Source of the DNA: Lachnospiraceae bacterium
GTDB lineage: Bacteria; Bacillota; Clostridia; Lachnospirales; Lachnospiraceae
Direction of reading: 5' to 3'
NCBI GenBank assembly: GCA_022796475.1
Contig: JAAWIS010000004.1
Coordinates: 1 to 64,000 of the forward strand
Length of the DNA stretch: 64,000 nucleotides
Below the pieces are notes generated by a model. It was not told the DNA's origin. It saw only the letters and a list, made by a program, of their open reading frames with translations, and searched no databases. Positions 52,194-60,542 of the stretch are shown piece by piece. Made by a program: the position numbers and the translations under genes. The stretch's first letter is position 1, and every line of letters starts with the position of its first letter.

Positions 52194-53585
52194 ATGAAAA
52201 AACCAATCGCAATGATGGCTGTATTATCCACCGCAGCAGTAATGGCTGCCGTAACCCCTTCCTTCCTGCCTTCTGCTGATGCAGCAAGAGTTCTGGCAGC
52301 AGCAGCCGGATGGGTAGACGAAAATGGAAGCTGGCGCTACCTTGACAGCGACGGTTATTATTTAACCGATACCTGGAAGAAAAAAGATAACGAAATGTAC
52401 TATTTAGATGAAGAAGGCGAAATCGCTACCGATATGATTATAAATGATGAGTACTATGTAGATGAAACAGGCAAGCGGATGAGCAACCACTGGATCTCCG
52501 TTTACAATGAAGAGGATAATGATTCTCCGGATTCACCTGAATATTACTGGTACTATTTTGGAAGGGACAGCCGCATGGTAAGATCCAAATGGCACAAAAT
52601 AGATTCCAACTGGTATTACTTTAATTCTGACGGCCAAATGCTCACAGGAATGCAGGAAATCGACGGCAGCATCTACTATCTTGGTGAAGAAAATGACGGT
52701 GTGCGCAAAACCGGGTGGGTTCATATGGAAGAAGACCACAGCGAGCCGGACAGCTCCGATGTGTGGTACTTCTTTGACAACAATGGACGCCGGGTGGAGA
52801 ACCAGGTCGATCGGAAAATTGATCAGAATTACTATACCTTTGTAGATGGCCGTATGCAAACCGGATGGGTTAAGCTTCCGGCTTCAGCAGAAGCCTCTGC
52901 TGCTGATGCAAAGTTAGATGACGATATCTTTGGCAGCAATCAGGAAACTGCAGAGCCTAAGGAAGGATCCGTTATCGGCTATCAGTACTATGAAGAAAAT
53001 GGAAAACGTGCTTCTGGCTGGTATGAAATTGAAGGCGCCCAAGGCATCAGTGAAGAAGGGGAAACTTACCGTTTCTACTTCCGCAGCGGCAAGCCGTTAG
53101 CTGCATCAAACGGCATTCAAACCTTTAATGTAGACAATAAAAAGTACGCTTTTAACGAAAAAGGTGAAATGCAGACCGGCCTTCAGGTTATTACTCTGGC
53201 AGACGGCCAGATTGCCAATGCTTATTTTGGCGATGATGGCGTGATGAGAACTGGTAAGCAAACGATCTATAATGAAGATTCCGGTGAAACAGAAACCTGG
53301 TATTTCCATACGGACAACGAGAGAAAGGGTCAGGGCTTCCATGGTATCCGTGATAATGTAATTTATCATTACGGCCTGCGTCAGTCCGCTCCCAGCGATT
53401 TACGGTATGCACCGGTAGAATTTGAAGGAAACACTTATCTGGTAAATACTTCTGGAGCCATCCAGAAAGCTTCCTCCTCTTCCAAATCTGACGTAAAGCC
53501 AGAACTGGGGGCCGGTTTTAAAGATGTAACTGACGAAAATGCCGATGTTTGGGTTGTTGATACAAACGGTATAATTCAGAAATAA
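52194..53585 (+). CDS. Secreted cell-wall-binding repeat protein (choline-binding type), paralogue
   Basis: 463 aa from the ATG at 52194 (MKKPIAMMAVLSTAAVMAAV), with AAAAAGGAGAG upstream. A signal peptide is followed by aromatic-glycine repeats: GWVDENGSWRYLDSDGYYL, WYYFNSDGQMLTGM, WYFFDNNGRRVEN, YYTFVDGRMQTGW. The middle is very acidic. Layout, length and the near-C-terminal GFHGIRDNVIYHYGLRQSAP match the protein at 21.2 kb (GYTGIRDNYFYYVGKVQAAQ), so the two are paralogues. No enzymatic domain seen. Probably binds wall polymers through the repeats. Confidence 0.88.
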   Translation: MKKPIAMMAVLSTAAVMAAVTPSFLPSADAARVLAAAAGWVDENGSWRYLDSDGYYLTDTWKKKDNEMYYLDEEGEIATDMIINDEYYVDETGKRMSNHWISVYNEEDNDSPDSPEYYWYYFGRDSRMVRSKWHKIDSNWYYFNSDGQMLTGMQEIDGSIYYLGEENDGVRKTGWVHMEEDHSEPDSSDVWYFFDNNGRRVENQVDRKIDQNYYTFVDGRMQTGWVKLPASAEASAADAKLDDDIFGSNQETAEPKEGSVIGYQYYEENGKRASGWYEIEGAQGISEEGETYRFYFRSGKPLAASNGIQTFNVDNKKYAFNEKGEMQTGLQVITLADGQIANAYFGDDGVMRTGKQTIYNEDSGETETWYFHTDNERKGQGFHGIRDNVIYHYGLRQSAPSDLRYAPVEFEGNTYLVNTSGAIQKASSSSKSDVKPELGAGFKDVTDENADVWVVDTNGIIQK

Positions 53586-53650
53586 GTACTTGACACAAAT
53601 TATTCGATTTACAATCTCTATCTTTTAAATTCATCCGTTCAAACAGGGGG

Positions 53651-53686
53651 TTCCGGAAAAAAACTTTTCCGGAATCTCTATTTTTG
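53651..53686 (+). terminator. Terminator after cell-wall repeat gene
   Basis: ttccggaaaa/ttttccggaa with a short loop, followed by TCTCTATTTTTG on the + strand. It lies 65 bp after the stop codon. The rest of the 314-bp spacer to 53899 holds TATAAT-like hexamers (53712-53735), probably for the next gene, but no clear -35. Confidence 0.7.
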
Positions 53687-53899
53687 TCACATTTTCCTGT
53701 ACTTTGCGTTATAATAAATAAGAGTATAATAAAACTTTCATTGCCCATGAAGGGATTCGATCCAGGGCTTATCTGTGCCGGCAGCGCACTTTTCGCAACT
53801 ATCAAAGCAGAGCAATGGTTCCTATGCATCCGCCAAACCTTCGGTCTGCAGTTTATCCGGTGCAAGAGCCTGAAAAGATAGAAAGGAAACGATGATTTC

Positions 53900-54268
53900 A
53901 TGCGGGAGCTTTCAGTTTATTATTGTGTCAAATGTGGATACTACGCTTATTACCAATTGTCTAAAAATGCCGTCTGCCCGAAATGTGACGAAAAAATGAA
54001 GCTGCTTAATATCCCTTATCAGAAATTTATGGATTTCAACTGTGAAGAAAGGGATGAACTGCTGTCAAGGGAAATCCTGCGGAATTGTCCGTCCGTAGTT
54101 TCTCGTATTACAGCCGCTCATAAGGCTGCCAACCAAAGAGAAACCATTGCTCTTCTAAGCGCTAAAATTAACGAGCTGGAGGAAGAAAACAAAAAGTTAA
54201 ACGAAACCGTGACATGGATGCATCAAACCATATGGGAAATGATACGAAATGAAAAGTCGAAACATTAA
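53900..54268 (+). CDS. Small zinc-ribbon and coiled-coil protein, unknown function
   Basis: 122 aa. I do not recognise the family. The N-terminus has a probable zinc ribbon (YYCVKCGYYAYYQL ... CPKCDEK). The C-terminus is a coiled coil (LLSAKINELEEENKKLNETV) ending with MHQTIWEMIRNEKSKH. The last part resembles the small protein encoded at 54385-54540 (EENKQLKKDNETMHKTIAQM), which lies convergently just beyond a shared terminator. AGAAAGGAAACG precedes the start. Confidence 0.7.
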   Translation: MRELSVYYCVKCGYYAYYQLSKNAVCPKCDEKMKLLNIPYQKFMDFNCEERDELLSREILRNCPSVVSRITAAHKAANQRETIALLSAKINELEEENKKLNETVTWMHQTIWEMIRNEKSKH

Positions 54269-54336
54269 AAGGCGTTTTTCGTCAGAACCTTCGGAAGCTT
54301 CTGTTCCGAATTAGGCTCTGTAAAAACGCCTTCCCC
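54267..54336. terminator. Bidirectional terminator between convergent small genes
   Basis: aaggcgttttt and aaaaacgcctt form an 11-bp stem around a loop that holds a second hairpin (cagaa.../...ttctg). The T and A runs sit inside the stem, so it can work in both directions. It lies between the + coiled-coil gene and the minus small-gene cluster. Confidence 0.7.
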
Positions 54337-54384
54337 TTCTTTATCCCCTTCTGGAGTCTATTCTGCATTTAAAGATCCCTTTTA

Positions 54385-54540
54385 CTACTTCGATGAATGC
54401 TCGGAATATGTTACATAGCGTTTAATCATCCTGGCTAATGTAAGATTCATTTGAGCAATCGTTTTATGCATCGTTTCATTGTCCTTTTTTAATTGCTTAT
54501 TTTCTTCCAGCAATATCTGTAGTTTATGTTCCACGCTCAT
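54385..54540 (-). CDS. 51-residue coiled-coil protein, unknown function
   Basis: Found by hand; below the ORF-track cutoff. Translation starts MSVEHKLQILLEENKQLKKD and ends YVTYSEHSSK. A perfect AAGGAGGG site precedes the ATG, which overlaps the upstream stop by one base (TAATG), so it is translationally coupled to the 54540-54761 gene. Its heptads resemble the C-terminal coiled coil of the 53900 gene product. Function unknown; it may pair with that protein. Confidence 0.65.
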   Translation of the reverse strand: MSVEHKLQILLEENKQLKKDNETMHKTIAQMNLTLARMIKRYVTYSEHSSK

Positions 54541-54761
54541 TATCCCTCCTTCCTCTCCATGCAGAAACTATAAAGCTTTTCTTCCAGTTTGAAAAGCAGA
54601 TTCTGCCGCATGCTTCGACAGTTTAAACGAATCTTTTTTTCTGTTTTTCTGACCTTTTTTGCAGGCGGCACAAAATATGCTGTCCTTTTAAATTCCAACA
54701 CTATTTCTGGTAAAACCCGGTCACTGTCCCTAATCGAATCTTGTCGGATTCTGTTGAGCAA
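54540..54761 (-). CDS. Small basic protein, unknown function
   Basis: 73 aa, basic (KKVRKTEKKIRLNCRSMRQN), not recognised. It lies 3 bp downstream of the pilin-like gene and is coupled to the 51-residue coiled-coil gene, which supports it being real. No membrane segment or known motif is seen. Confidence 0.5.
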   Translation of the reverse strand: MLNRIRQDSIRDSDRVLPEIVLEFKRTAYFVPPAKKVRKTEKKIRLNCRSMRQNLLFKLEEKLYSFCMERKEG

Positions 54762-54764
54762 TTT

Positions 54765-55229
54765 TTAACGCTGCTCTTCGATCACTTCCACCCTCAGCTT
54801 CCCGCCTTCATCCGTAAGATACCATGTTTCCCGCTTGCCGTCAGGAGATAAATACGCAACACTGGTAATCCTGTAATCGCCATCTACAGACAATTCCGAA
54901 ATCATTCCGTTTGGATCCCAGCGGCTGGGACACATCCCGTAAAGAGGATGACTTTTATCGCCCAGCTTTTTCCAGAAAATACTCATATAAACTTCATTTT
55001 CTGCTACCTCATCCGGCTTTATATCTTGTTCCATCATCATAGCCGCCACTGCTATCCTAAGCTGCCTGGCGTCAATAGAATTTTGCTGTTCTTTCGCTTT
55101 CTTAATGTATCCCAGGTAAGAGGGTACTGCAATCCCTGCAAGCAGTGCCATAATTGCCATTACAACGATTAATTCAACCAAAGTAAAACCGTCATTTTTC
55201 TTCCCATCCCAGATACATCGCCTCCTCAT
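54765..55229 (-). CDS. Type IV pilin-like protein (prepilin)
   Basis: 154 aa. A class III (type IV) prepilin leader ends at GFTLVELIVVMAIMALLAGI, with cleavage expected between Gly and Phe and the usual Glu at mature position 5. The hydrophobic helix leads to a small soluble domain of about 120 residues ending in a beta-rich part (ITSVAYLSPDGKRETWYLTD). No pilus ATPase, prepilin peptidase or other pilin is in the window, so its partners are elsewhere. Confidence 0.85.
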   Translation of the reverse strand: MRRRCIWDGKKNDGFTLVELIVVMAIMALLAGIAVPSYLGYIKKAKEQQNSIDARQLRIAVAAMMMEQDIKPDEVAENEVYMSIFWKKLGDKSHPLYGMCPSRWDPNGMISELSVDGDYRITSVAYLSPDGKRETWYLTDEGGKLRVEVIEEQR

Positions 55230-55312
55230 TTTCTTCTTCCTTTCCCCAGAACCTTACGTATTCAGCTACTTGCCATCTTGTTATCCATCTGCATCTCATC
55301 ATTACAAATTTC

Positions 55313-55341
55313 ATCATACTATAGGGAAAGTTTTTCTACAA
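55313..55341 (-). promoter_or_regulatory. Promoter of the pilin-like gene cluster
   Basis: On the minus strand, TTGTAG and TATGAT are spaced by 17 bases, about 85 bp upstream of the pilin start. Confidence 0.55.
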
Positions 55342-55448
55342 TATCTATAGATCAGGAATAGCATAAACCTTCATATCCATATTCGGATAACACTGTTTTT
55401 GCAGACAAATTTTCCGGCTGCACTGTGTCTTAAATCTTCCTAATAACA

Positions 55449-55512
55449 CAAAAAGCCCCCGGCTTCTCTTGAAAAGCAACTCTTTGCTTCCTCAATCAGC
55501 CGAAGGGCCTTC
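55449..55512 (-). terminator. Terminator downstream of the Wzz gene
   Basis: On the minus strand, AAGGCCCTTCGGCT pairs imperfectly with AGCCGGGGGCTT, followed by TTTGTG, with a second small hairpin between (gcaaagagttgc). It lies about 225 bp after the Wzz stop codon, the only terminator-like structure seen for that transcript. Confidence 0.55.
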
Positions 55513-55737
55513 ATCCTTAACGAACACGCCTATTCACGAAAAAGAATCCTGATTTGCAGACTTCTCTGTCTGAGGCAGGGAGCTTTAACGACATAATTCC
55601 TCACTGTTTCAGTTCTCATGTTCCCACTGTTTCAGACAGCCAAAGCGCATTCTGCCGCTGCCCTTACCCCCTAAAGTGTCACTATATTCATTCCGGCACA
55701 CCATAAACAAGGAGGCATAAGCTTCCAAGCAACTGCA

Positions 55738-57123
55738 TCAAATGATCACACAACCCAGAATCGGCTTGTCCAGTGCATCAATGGATTCTTTTTCCTTCTG
55801 GATCAGCCGGCACTTGGATACCTCTCTCTTCTCTACTAAAATTACTGCTTCACATTCTGCCAGGCAGCGCAGAGTATCCGCATTCTGATTCATATCCGGG
55901 CAGACCATCAACTGAATCTCAGGAAGCTGCGGGGCAAGCTTATCTGCAAGCTCCTTTAACAAATTCTCTGAGATCGTTCCTGTAAACAGGAGCTTTTTAG
56001 TTTCCCCGGCATAGTTCTTAACATTGATTATAATCCGATCCAGTACATCCTCTTCCAGAGGACGCACAGACTTTCCTTCCAGCCGCTCCAGCCAATGGTC
56101 TATCCCGCACAATACGCCTTTTTTTACAGGCAAGGCAAACACACCTAATATCTTTATGTTAAACCGATCCTTTAACTCATCATCTGTATGCAGCTTTCCG
56201 CTTAATACATAAATCATACAGAAATAAAATGCCACCAGGAATACGCCGCCTATGCCGCCGATAACAGCATACTTAATTCCCTGCATCGCTACTTTACGCT
56301 TGGAAATTTCCTCCGGAATTTCCGGTTCTTCCAACTCTTTTAATGCTTTTTCCCGTTCAAGCAAATCCTTCTCAAAACTAAAAACCCGATCAGTATTCTG
56401 CTTCTGCCTGTCAGCCAGTCCAGTATCCATAATGAAACTCAGGCTTCGATTCACTACGCTTGCTGTATAGTTTCCTGCAATAGAAGAAAATTCTCCTTTG
56501 CGCTGTTCCAACTGAGCCAGAATCTCATCTAATATTAAATCTGCCGTTTCTTCATTCGAATAAACAACATCAATGGTGATTGTATTGCTGCTGTAATCAC
56601 TTCCGACTCCAACCAATTCCTTCAAATACATGGCATCTGTGCCAGTCTTCTTTTCCAGCTTGCTCCAGTCAAGACGCTGAACCAAATTAGAAGCATACAG
56701 CTTTACCAGACTGTCAGTAGGATCCATATTCAGCCCTTCCGGATACTCCAGCCATTCGGCAGCATCCAGCTTAATTAAAATGTCTGCTGCCGCCCTTGGC
56801 TTCCTGTAAGGGTCAATCTGCATTAAAACAGATGCATCATTGTAATCCTGCTGGTTCTGCAGAGATTGCTTTGCCTTTTCAATATCCCACTGGCTGGAAG
56901 CAAGATTGCGTTCATAGGCAGTTACATCCATTTCATACTGCTCCCGCACTTCTTTAACTGTTTCCTCATCCTGCTGGGCACGCAGGCCGCTTACTACTTT
57001 ATATCCGCCCAAAAGCAGCCCCATAATAACTGCTGCCAGCACAATCGGGCGCCACCGGTACAGTATGGTAAAAAGCAGTTCCTTTAAGTCGATTTCCTGT
57101 TCATACGTATTTTCGTAATTCAT
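55738..57123 (-). CDS. Wzz-type chain-length protein with degenerate kinase-like C-terminus
   Basis: 461 aa from the ATG at 57123 (MNYENTYEQEIDLKELLFTI). Wzz topology: the first membrane helix (IVLAAVIMGLLLGGYKVV), a long coiled extracytoplasmic domain, and a second helix near residue 295 (YAVIGGIGGVFLVAFYFCMI). Then a cytosolic domain of about 140 residues that follows the fold order of BY-type tyrosine kinases: KKLLFTGTISENLLKELADK where the Walker A would be, and CEAVILVEKREVSKCR ending KPILGCVII. The P-loop glycine-lysine signature and a Tyr cluster are missing, so it is probably a pseudokinase. Four bp downstream of the sugar transferase stop it shares that transcript. Confidence 0.85.
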   Translation of the reverse strand: MNYENTYEQEIDLKELLFTILYRWRPIVLAAVIMGLLLGGYKVVSGLRAQQDEETVKEVREQYEMDVTAYERNLASSQWDIEKAKQSLQNQQDYNDASVLMQIDPYRKPRAAADILIKLDAAEWLEYPEGLNMDPTDSLVKLYASNLVQRLDWSKLEKKTGTDAMYLKELVGVGSDYSSNTITIDVVYSNEETADLILDEILAQLEQRKGEFSSIAGNYTASVVNRSLSFIMDTGLADRQKQNTDRVFSFEKDLLEREKALKELEEPEIPEEISKRKVAMQGIKYAVIGGIGGVFLVAFYFCMIYVLSGKLHTDDELKDRFNIKILGVFALPVKKGVLCGIDHWLERLEGKSVRPLEEDVLDRIIINVKNYAGETKKLLFTGTISENLLKELADKLAPQLPEIQLMVCPDMNQNADTLRCLAECEAVILVEKREVSKCRLIQKEKESIDALDKPILGCVII

Positions 57124-57193
57124 ACATCCGTCTCCATTTCTTTTTGATGTCCTCTCAGAATCAGCCACAAAAAAACTCCAAGAGTACATTTTG

Positions 57194-58612
57194 TTATCGG
57201 GAACCTTTTCCAGTCAATACAACAAACACCGTTAAAATCAAAATCTCAATATCCTTTAAAATTGTCCAGTTGTCGATATACTGCATATCCAGCTTCACAA
57301 CTTCATCAAAATCCTTAATATCACTCCGCCCGCTAATCTGCCACATTCCGGTCAGGCCTGGCGTCATGCTGAGTCTGCACTTATGCTTTGCCTCATACTG
57401 TTCAAACTCATCAACAGTAGGAGGCCTGGTTCCCACCAGGCTCATATCACCTTTTAATACATTCCAAAACTGAGGCAGTTCATCAATACTGGTTTTCCGT
57501 ATAAACTTCCCTACCTTTGTAATCCGCGGGTCATCTTCCATCTTAAACATGAGTCCCTGAACTTCATTTTTCGCCATCAGTTCCTTCTTCCGCTCCTCTG
57601 CATCCTGATACATGGAACGGAATTTATAAAATGTAAACCGCCTGCCATTCTTCCCAATCCTGGTTTGACCAAAAAATACCGGGCCTGGCGATTCCATCTT
57701 AATGGCCGGAGCAATAAAAATAGTTGCAATTCCAAGCAAAATCATCCCAACCAGGCTGCCGACTACATCAAGCATACGCTTTGCCAAAATCTGCTTCGTG
57801 GAAAACAGGTTCCGCGCAAAGGTAACTACTGCATACTTTCCCACACGGTTTAAGGTCTTCTTACCATGGACTTCAATATCAAAAATGTCAATATTCATGT
57901 CCACAATGATTCCCATCTGTTCCAGCTCTTTAATCCAGGTTTCCACAGTCTTATGATGCAGCCGCTCCGAATCCATAATAAATACTTCGTCAATATCATG
58001 ATGGATTACATATTCCATAAAGTTCCTCGTATTTGCAACTACTGGAATCTCTTCCACTTTCTGCCCTACTGCGTCCACATCCATCAATGCAATGCCAACT
58101 AGATTCCGGTTCCACTCATTAAAGCGTACAATGTTCCAGATAATATCCTGAATCTTTTCCCGAGTAGCCACAATTAAAAGCCGGCTGCTGTATTTGCTTT
58201 TCCGGAATACCTTCATCATATACTGCTTCAGCAGTAAATGGCCTGCATATGTAAGAACTGTATTTAATATAATAAAATAGCCAAATACCAGTCTGGACAG
58301 AAGCGTTGCCTGGTGCATCAGATACAGCAGGACAACCAGAGCAACGGATACGGTTATTTGCAGCTTAATTACCTGAACTAAATTTTTCAGATATCCCTGA
58401 CGAAAAAAATGATGGCTGAACTCAAATATCATATTAGCCATCACCAAAATTACTAACATTAGGGGAAGCAGCCATATCTGATCGCCCGGATGGGAAATGC
58501 CCATAAAAATACGATACCGCAACTGAAATGCCAATACCAGGCTAATTACCAGACAGGCGGCATCTACCAGCGTAATCATTCCTTTTTCAATGGTTTTTCT
58601 CTTTTGATACAT
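57194..58612 (-). CDS. Polyprenyl-phosphate sugar-1-phosphate transferase, second copy
   Basis: 472 aa, the same length as the enzyme at 40.5 kb. Four N-terminal membrane helices, a middle nucleotide-binding-like domain (RLLIVATREKIQDIIWNIVR) and a C-terminal transferase domain: KRMLDVVGSLVGMILLGIAT, FYKFRSMYQDAEERKKEL, TSIDELPQFWNVLKGDMSLV and GTRPPTVDEF. GTRPPT instead of GPRPE marks it as a different subgroup, closer to galactose/glucose transferases of exopolysaccharide loci. It starts another lipid-linked glycan. It is the first gene of its transcript, before Wzz... in gene order it precedes other glycan functions on the opposite strand. Confidence 0.9.
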   Translation of the reverse strand: MYQKRKTIEKGMITLVDAACLVISLVLAFQLRYRIFMGISHPGDQIWLLPLMLVILVMANMIFEFSHHFFRQGYLKNLVQVIKLQITVSVALVVLLYLMHQATLLSRLVFGYFIILNTVLTYAGHLLLKQYMMKVFRKSKYSSRLLIVATREKIQDIIWNIVRFNEWNRNLVGIALMDVDAVGQKVEEIPVVANTRNFMEYVIHHDIDEVFIMDSERLHHKTVETWIKELEQMGIIVDMNIDIFDIEVHGKKTLNRVGKYAVVTFARNLFSTKQILAKRMLDVVGSLVGMILLGIATIFIAPAIKMESPGPVFFGQTRIGKNGRRFTFYKFRSMYQDAEERKKELMAKNEVQGLMFKMEDDPRITKVGKFIRKTSIDELPQFWNVLKGDMSLVGTRPPTVDEFEQYEAKHKCRLSMTPGLTGMWQISGRSDIKDFDEVVKLDMQYIDNWTILKDIEILILTVFVVLTGKGSR

Positions 58613-58939
58613 ATCTCCCTCTCAATAATACAGTCTTGGTTCATTATAACATATCTGTATTTTTTTTCATTAAGATTTTTTTAATTTTTTCGAAATCATT
58701 CCCCTAAACAATTCTTCATTTTATGTTATAACGAATAAAATGTCTTTTCTTACAACTATGTTACAAGATTTTGTCCCAAGAATCAATTGTAAAGAGCAGG
58801 GAATTTTTTTACAGGAATTGGATAGGCCGGCGTGTAAACCGTCATTGATTTCAGTACATTTTTATAGCGACTGTCTGTCCTATATGAGATAATAAAAAAG
58901 TATCAGTCTGTTAAGCAAACTGCAAAGGAGGACGCTTAT
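58613..58939. other. Divergent intergenic region, sugar transferase and recombinase
   Basis: 327 bp. It contains the extended -10 promoter (minus) and a perfect 8-bp inverted repeat cattttat/ataaaatg (58717-58742) that could be an operator. A -10-like GATAAT lies about 50 bp before the recombinase start, but no convincing -35 is present. No inverted repeats suggesting an invertible segment were found here. Confidence 0.5.
58643..58651 (-). promoter_or_regulatory. Extended -10 promoter of the second sugar transferase
   Basis: On the minus strand, TGTTATAAT is a perfect extended -10 (TGnTATAAT), about 30 bp upstream of the start codon. The -35 region is an A-rich tract without a clear hexamer, consistent with an extended -10 promoter. 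Confidence 0.6.
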
Positions 58940-59881
58940 ATGAAATGTGAACTGCAACAGTTAAACAGCTATGCAGCAGAATTTACTGCTTTGCTGAAAG
59001 TCGAGAGAAACTTATCTGCAAATACCTTAAAAGCATATTCCAGTGATATAAATTGTTTTTTTGCCTGGATTCATCTGCGAAACATTCAAGTGCTGGATGA
59101 TAAAGCTATATTTGCATATTTTAATTATCTCCAGGATGAATTAGAACTGCATCCGCGATCAATTCGCCGCAAATATGTAACACTGAAGCAGTTTTTTTCA
59201 TTTTTGGCAGATAATTATGGAATCCATGAAAAATTTTTTCGATTCGGATCCAGAAAGTTTCAAATCCCCAAAAATCTGCCGAAAACTTTATCAAACGAAG
59301 AAATTTCCCGGCTGATTTCATCCGCATCAAAAGAACTTAAGGAATGTCATACCGAGTACCATAAAGCCTTGGTAATCCGAAATATATGCATTATAGAATG
59401 CCTATATTGTTTAGGACTTCGGATCGGGGAAGCTTCGGGTCTGAATGTTGCTGATTATAATAAAGATGACAACTCGGTCTTAATACGAGGGAAAGGAAAT
59501 AAAGAACGGATCCTGTTTATTTCTTCCCCTGTGGTCTGCCAAAAATTAAATGAATGGCTGCGGATCCGCGATCAATGGAATCCATCAGAACCTGCCATGT
59601 TTATAACAAAAAAAGGAAATCGGATGAGTATCTATACCATTGAAAATGTATTTTCCAAATATCAAAAACTAGCTAAAATCAATGCCACCGCCACTGCCCA
59701 TTCACTGCGCCACAGTTTTGCCACACAGCTTCTGAATAATGGGGCCGGGATCCGGGATGTACAGGAACTGCTTGGACACAGCAGCATTGTAACAACTCAA
59801 ATTTACACAGAAGTATCTTTAAACCGCAAACGTGAAGTGCTGCTGAAATTTAATGGCAGGAATTTTTTAACAGTCGAATAG
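58940..59881 (+). CDS. Tyrosine recombinase (phage-integrase family)
   Basis: 313 aa, complete. An N-terminal SAM-like core-binding domain (about 10-95: FTALLKVERNLSANTLKAYS) is followed by the catalytic domain with all expected residues: Arg in YCLGLRIGEASG, Lys in IRGKGNKERIL, His-x-x-Arg in HSLRHSFATQLL, His in LLGHSSIVTT and the Tyr nucleophile in QIYTEV. It is XerC/D-sized. Position upstream of a glycan locus resembles recombinases that invert capsule promoters, but no target sites were recognised. AAAGGAGGACG precedes the start. Confidence 0.92.
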   Translation: MKCELQQLNSYAAEFTALLKVERNLSANTLKAYSSDINCFFAWIHLRNIQVLDDKAIFAYFNYLQDELELHPRSIRRKYVTLKQFFSFLADNYGIHEKFFRFGSRKFQIPKNLPKTLSNEEISRLISSASKELKECHTEYHKALVIRNICIIECLYCLGLRIGEASGLNVADYNKDDNSVLIRGKGNKERILFISSPVVCQKLNEWLRIRDQWNPSEPAMFITKKGNRMSIYTIENVFSKYQKLAKINATATAHSLRHSFATQLLNNGAGIRDVQELLGHSSIVTTQIYTEVSLNRKREVLLKFNGRNFLTVE

Positions 59882-59957
59882 CCTCTATTTTTCAGACCAT
59901 TTTTCTGACGCTCCATTTCGAAACACTTTACTTTATGTTTGGTATCTATAAGAGCAA

Positions 59958-59979
59958 AGAGTCCGGCAAGCCGGACTCT
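59958..59979. repeat. Perfect 9-bp hairpin downstream of the recombinase
   Basis: agagtccgg, loop caag, ccggactct. No T-run follows on the + strand; on the minus strand CTTTGCTCTTA follows. It could end the recombinase transcript weakly or belong to the GC-rich element that follows. Confidence 0.55.
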
Positions 59980-60172
59980 CGCGCCATGTTAAGGCTGGGT
60001 ATCGTGTGATGCCTGCTGCCTATACGGCAAAATTCCGCGAACTATTTTTCTGAGAGCGCTGCTCTGCAAGCGAAGTCGCAACGGTTTGCTGCGTCGAAGC
60101 TTGGTGTGTAGGGCTGCCGGTAAAATATTCCGCCGAGTTTTGCCAATTAAAATGCGGTCAGGATACTGGCAA
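59980..60172. other. GC-rich non-coding stretch after the recombinase
   Basis: About 190 bp noticeably richer in GC than the recombinase gene and the glycan locus, with many small palindromes (agagcgctgctct, gcgaagtcgc) and no ORF. It looks like a dispersed intergenic element, but I cannot name it. Confidence 0.4.
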
Positions 60173-60475
60173 CTACATAGGCTTTAAATTCTTATTAAGT
60201 CTATCTGCCATCCAGGCGATCCGTTTTTCCCGTCCGGCATCTGTCTTTGCATCAAAATAGGCTCTTGTATAAGTTTTCTTCACCGACATAGACATTGCCT
60301 GAAAATTTGTAAAAGCAGGCTCATATCCCTCTCTTAACCTTACGTCAAAGCCATCCAGCCTCCAGCCTTTTAGAACCTTCCCTAAATCAAGATTAAGCCT
60401 TTGTTCTTTGAAAATTCCGTTTCTCTTCAACGTATCACACATCTTAATTCTATCACACAGCCTATTACTACGCAA
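60173..60475 (-). pseudogene. OmdA/YdeI-domain fragment, possibly decayed
   Basis: Up to 100 aa. The C-terminal half matches the OmdA (YdeI/OmpD-associated) domain: YEPAFTNFQAMSMSVKKTYT and AKTDAGREKRIAWMADRLN. Full YdeI proteins are about 190 aa, and the N-terminal part here does not match and lacks a ribosome binding site. A GGAGG followed by a seven-codon ORF lies just upstream (60490-60520), suggesting a lost start. It may be a remnant or a short single-domain member. Confidence 0.5.
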
Positions 60476-60542
60476 AAGCGGCTTTCAGCAAACCTCCGAT
60501 CTATACGAATACGCGAATAAACCCCATGCTGCCTTGATTATA

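Larger units (their letters stand above)
55230..55737. other. Long intergenic region between pilin-like gene and Wzz gene
   Basis: 508 bp. It holds the pilin promoter (55313-55341) at the left and a terminator-like hairpin (55449-55512, minus) for the Wzz transcript. The stretch 55513-55737 shows two repeated ctgtttcag motifs and tiny ORFs (24-25 codons) that I cannot support as genes. Confidence 0.5.

Noticed and set aside
55513-55737. Small ORFs of 24-25 codons in the Wzz-pilin spacer
   Set aside because: No ribosome binding site of note and no recognisable product; one runs through the terminator hairpin.
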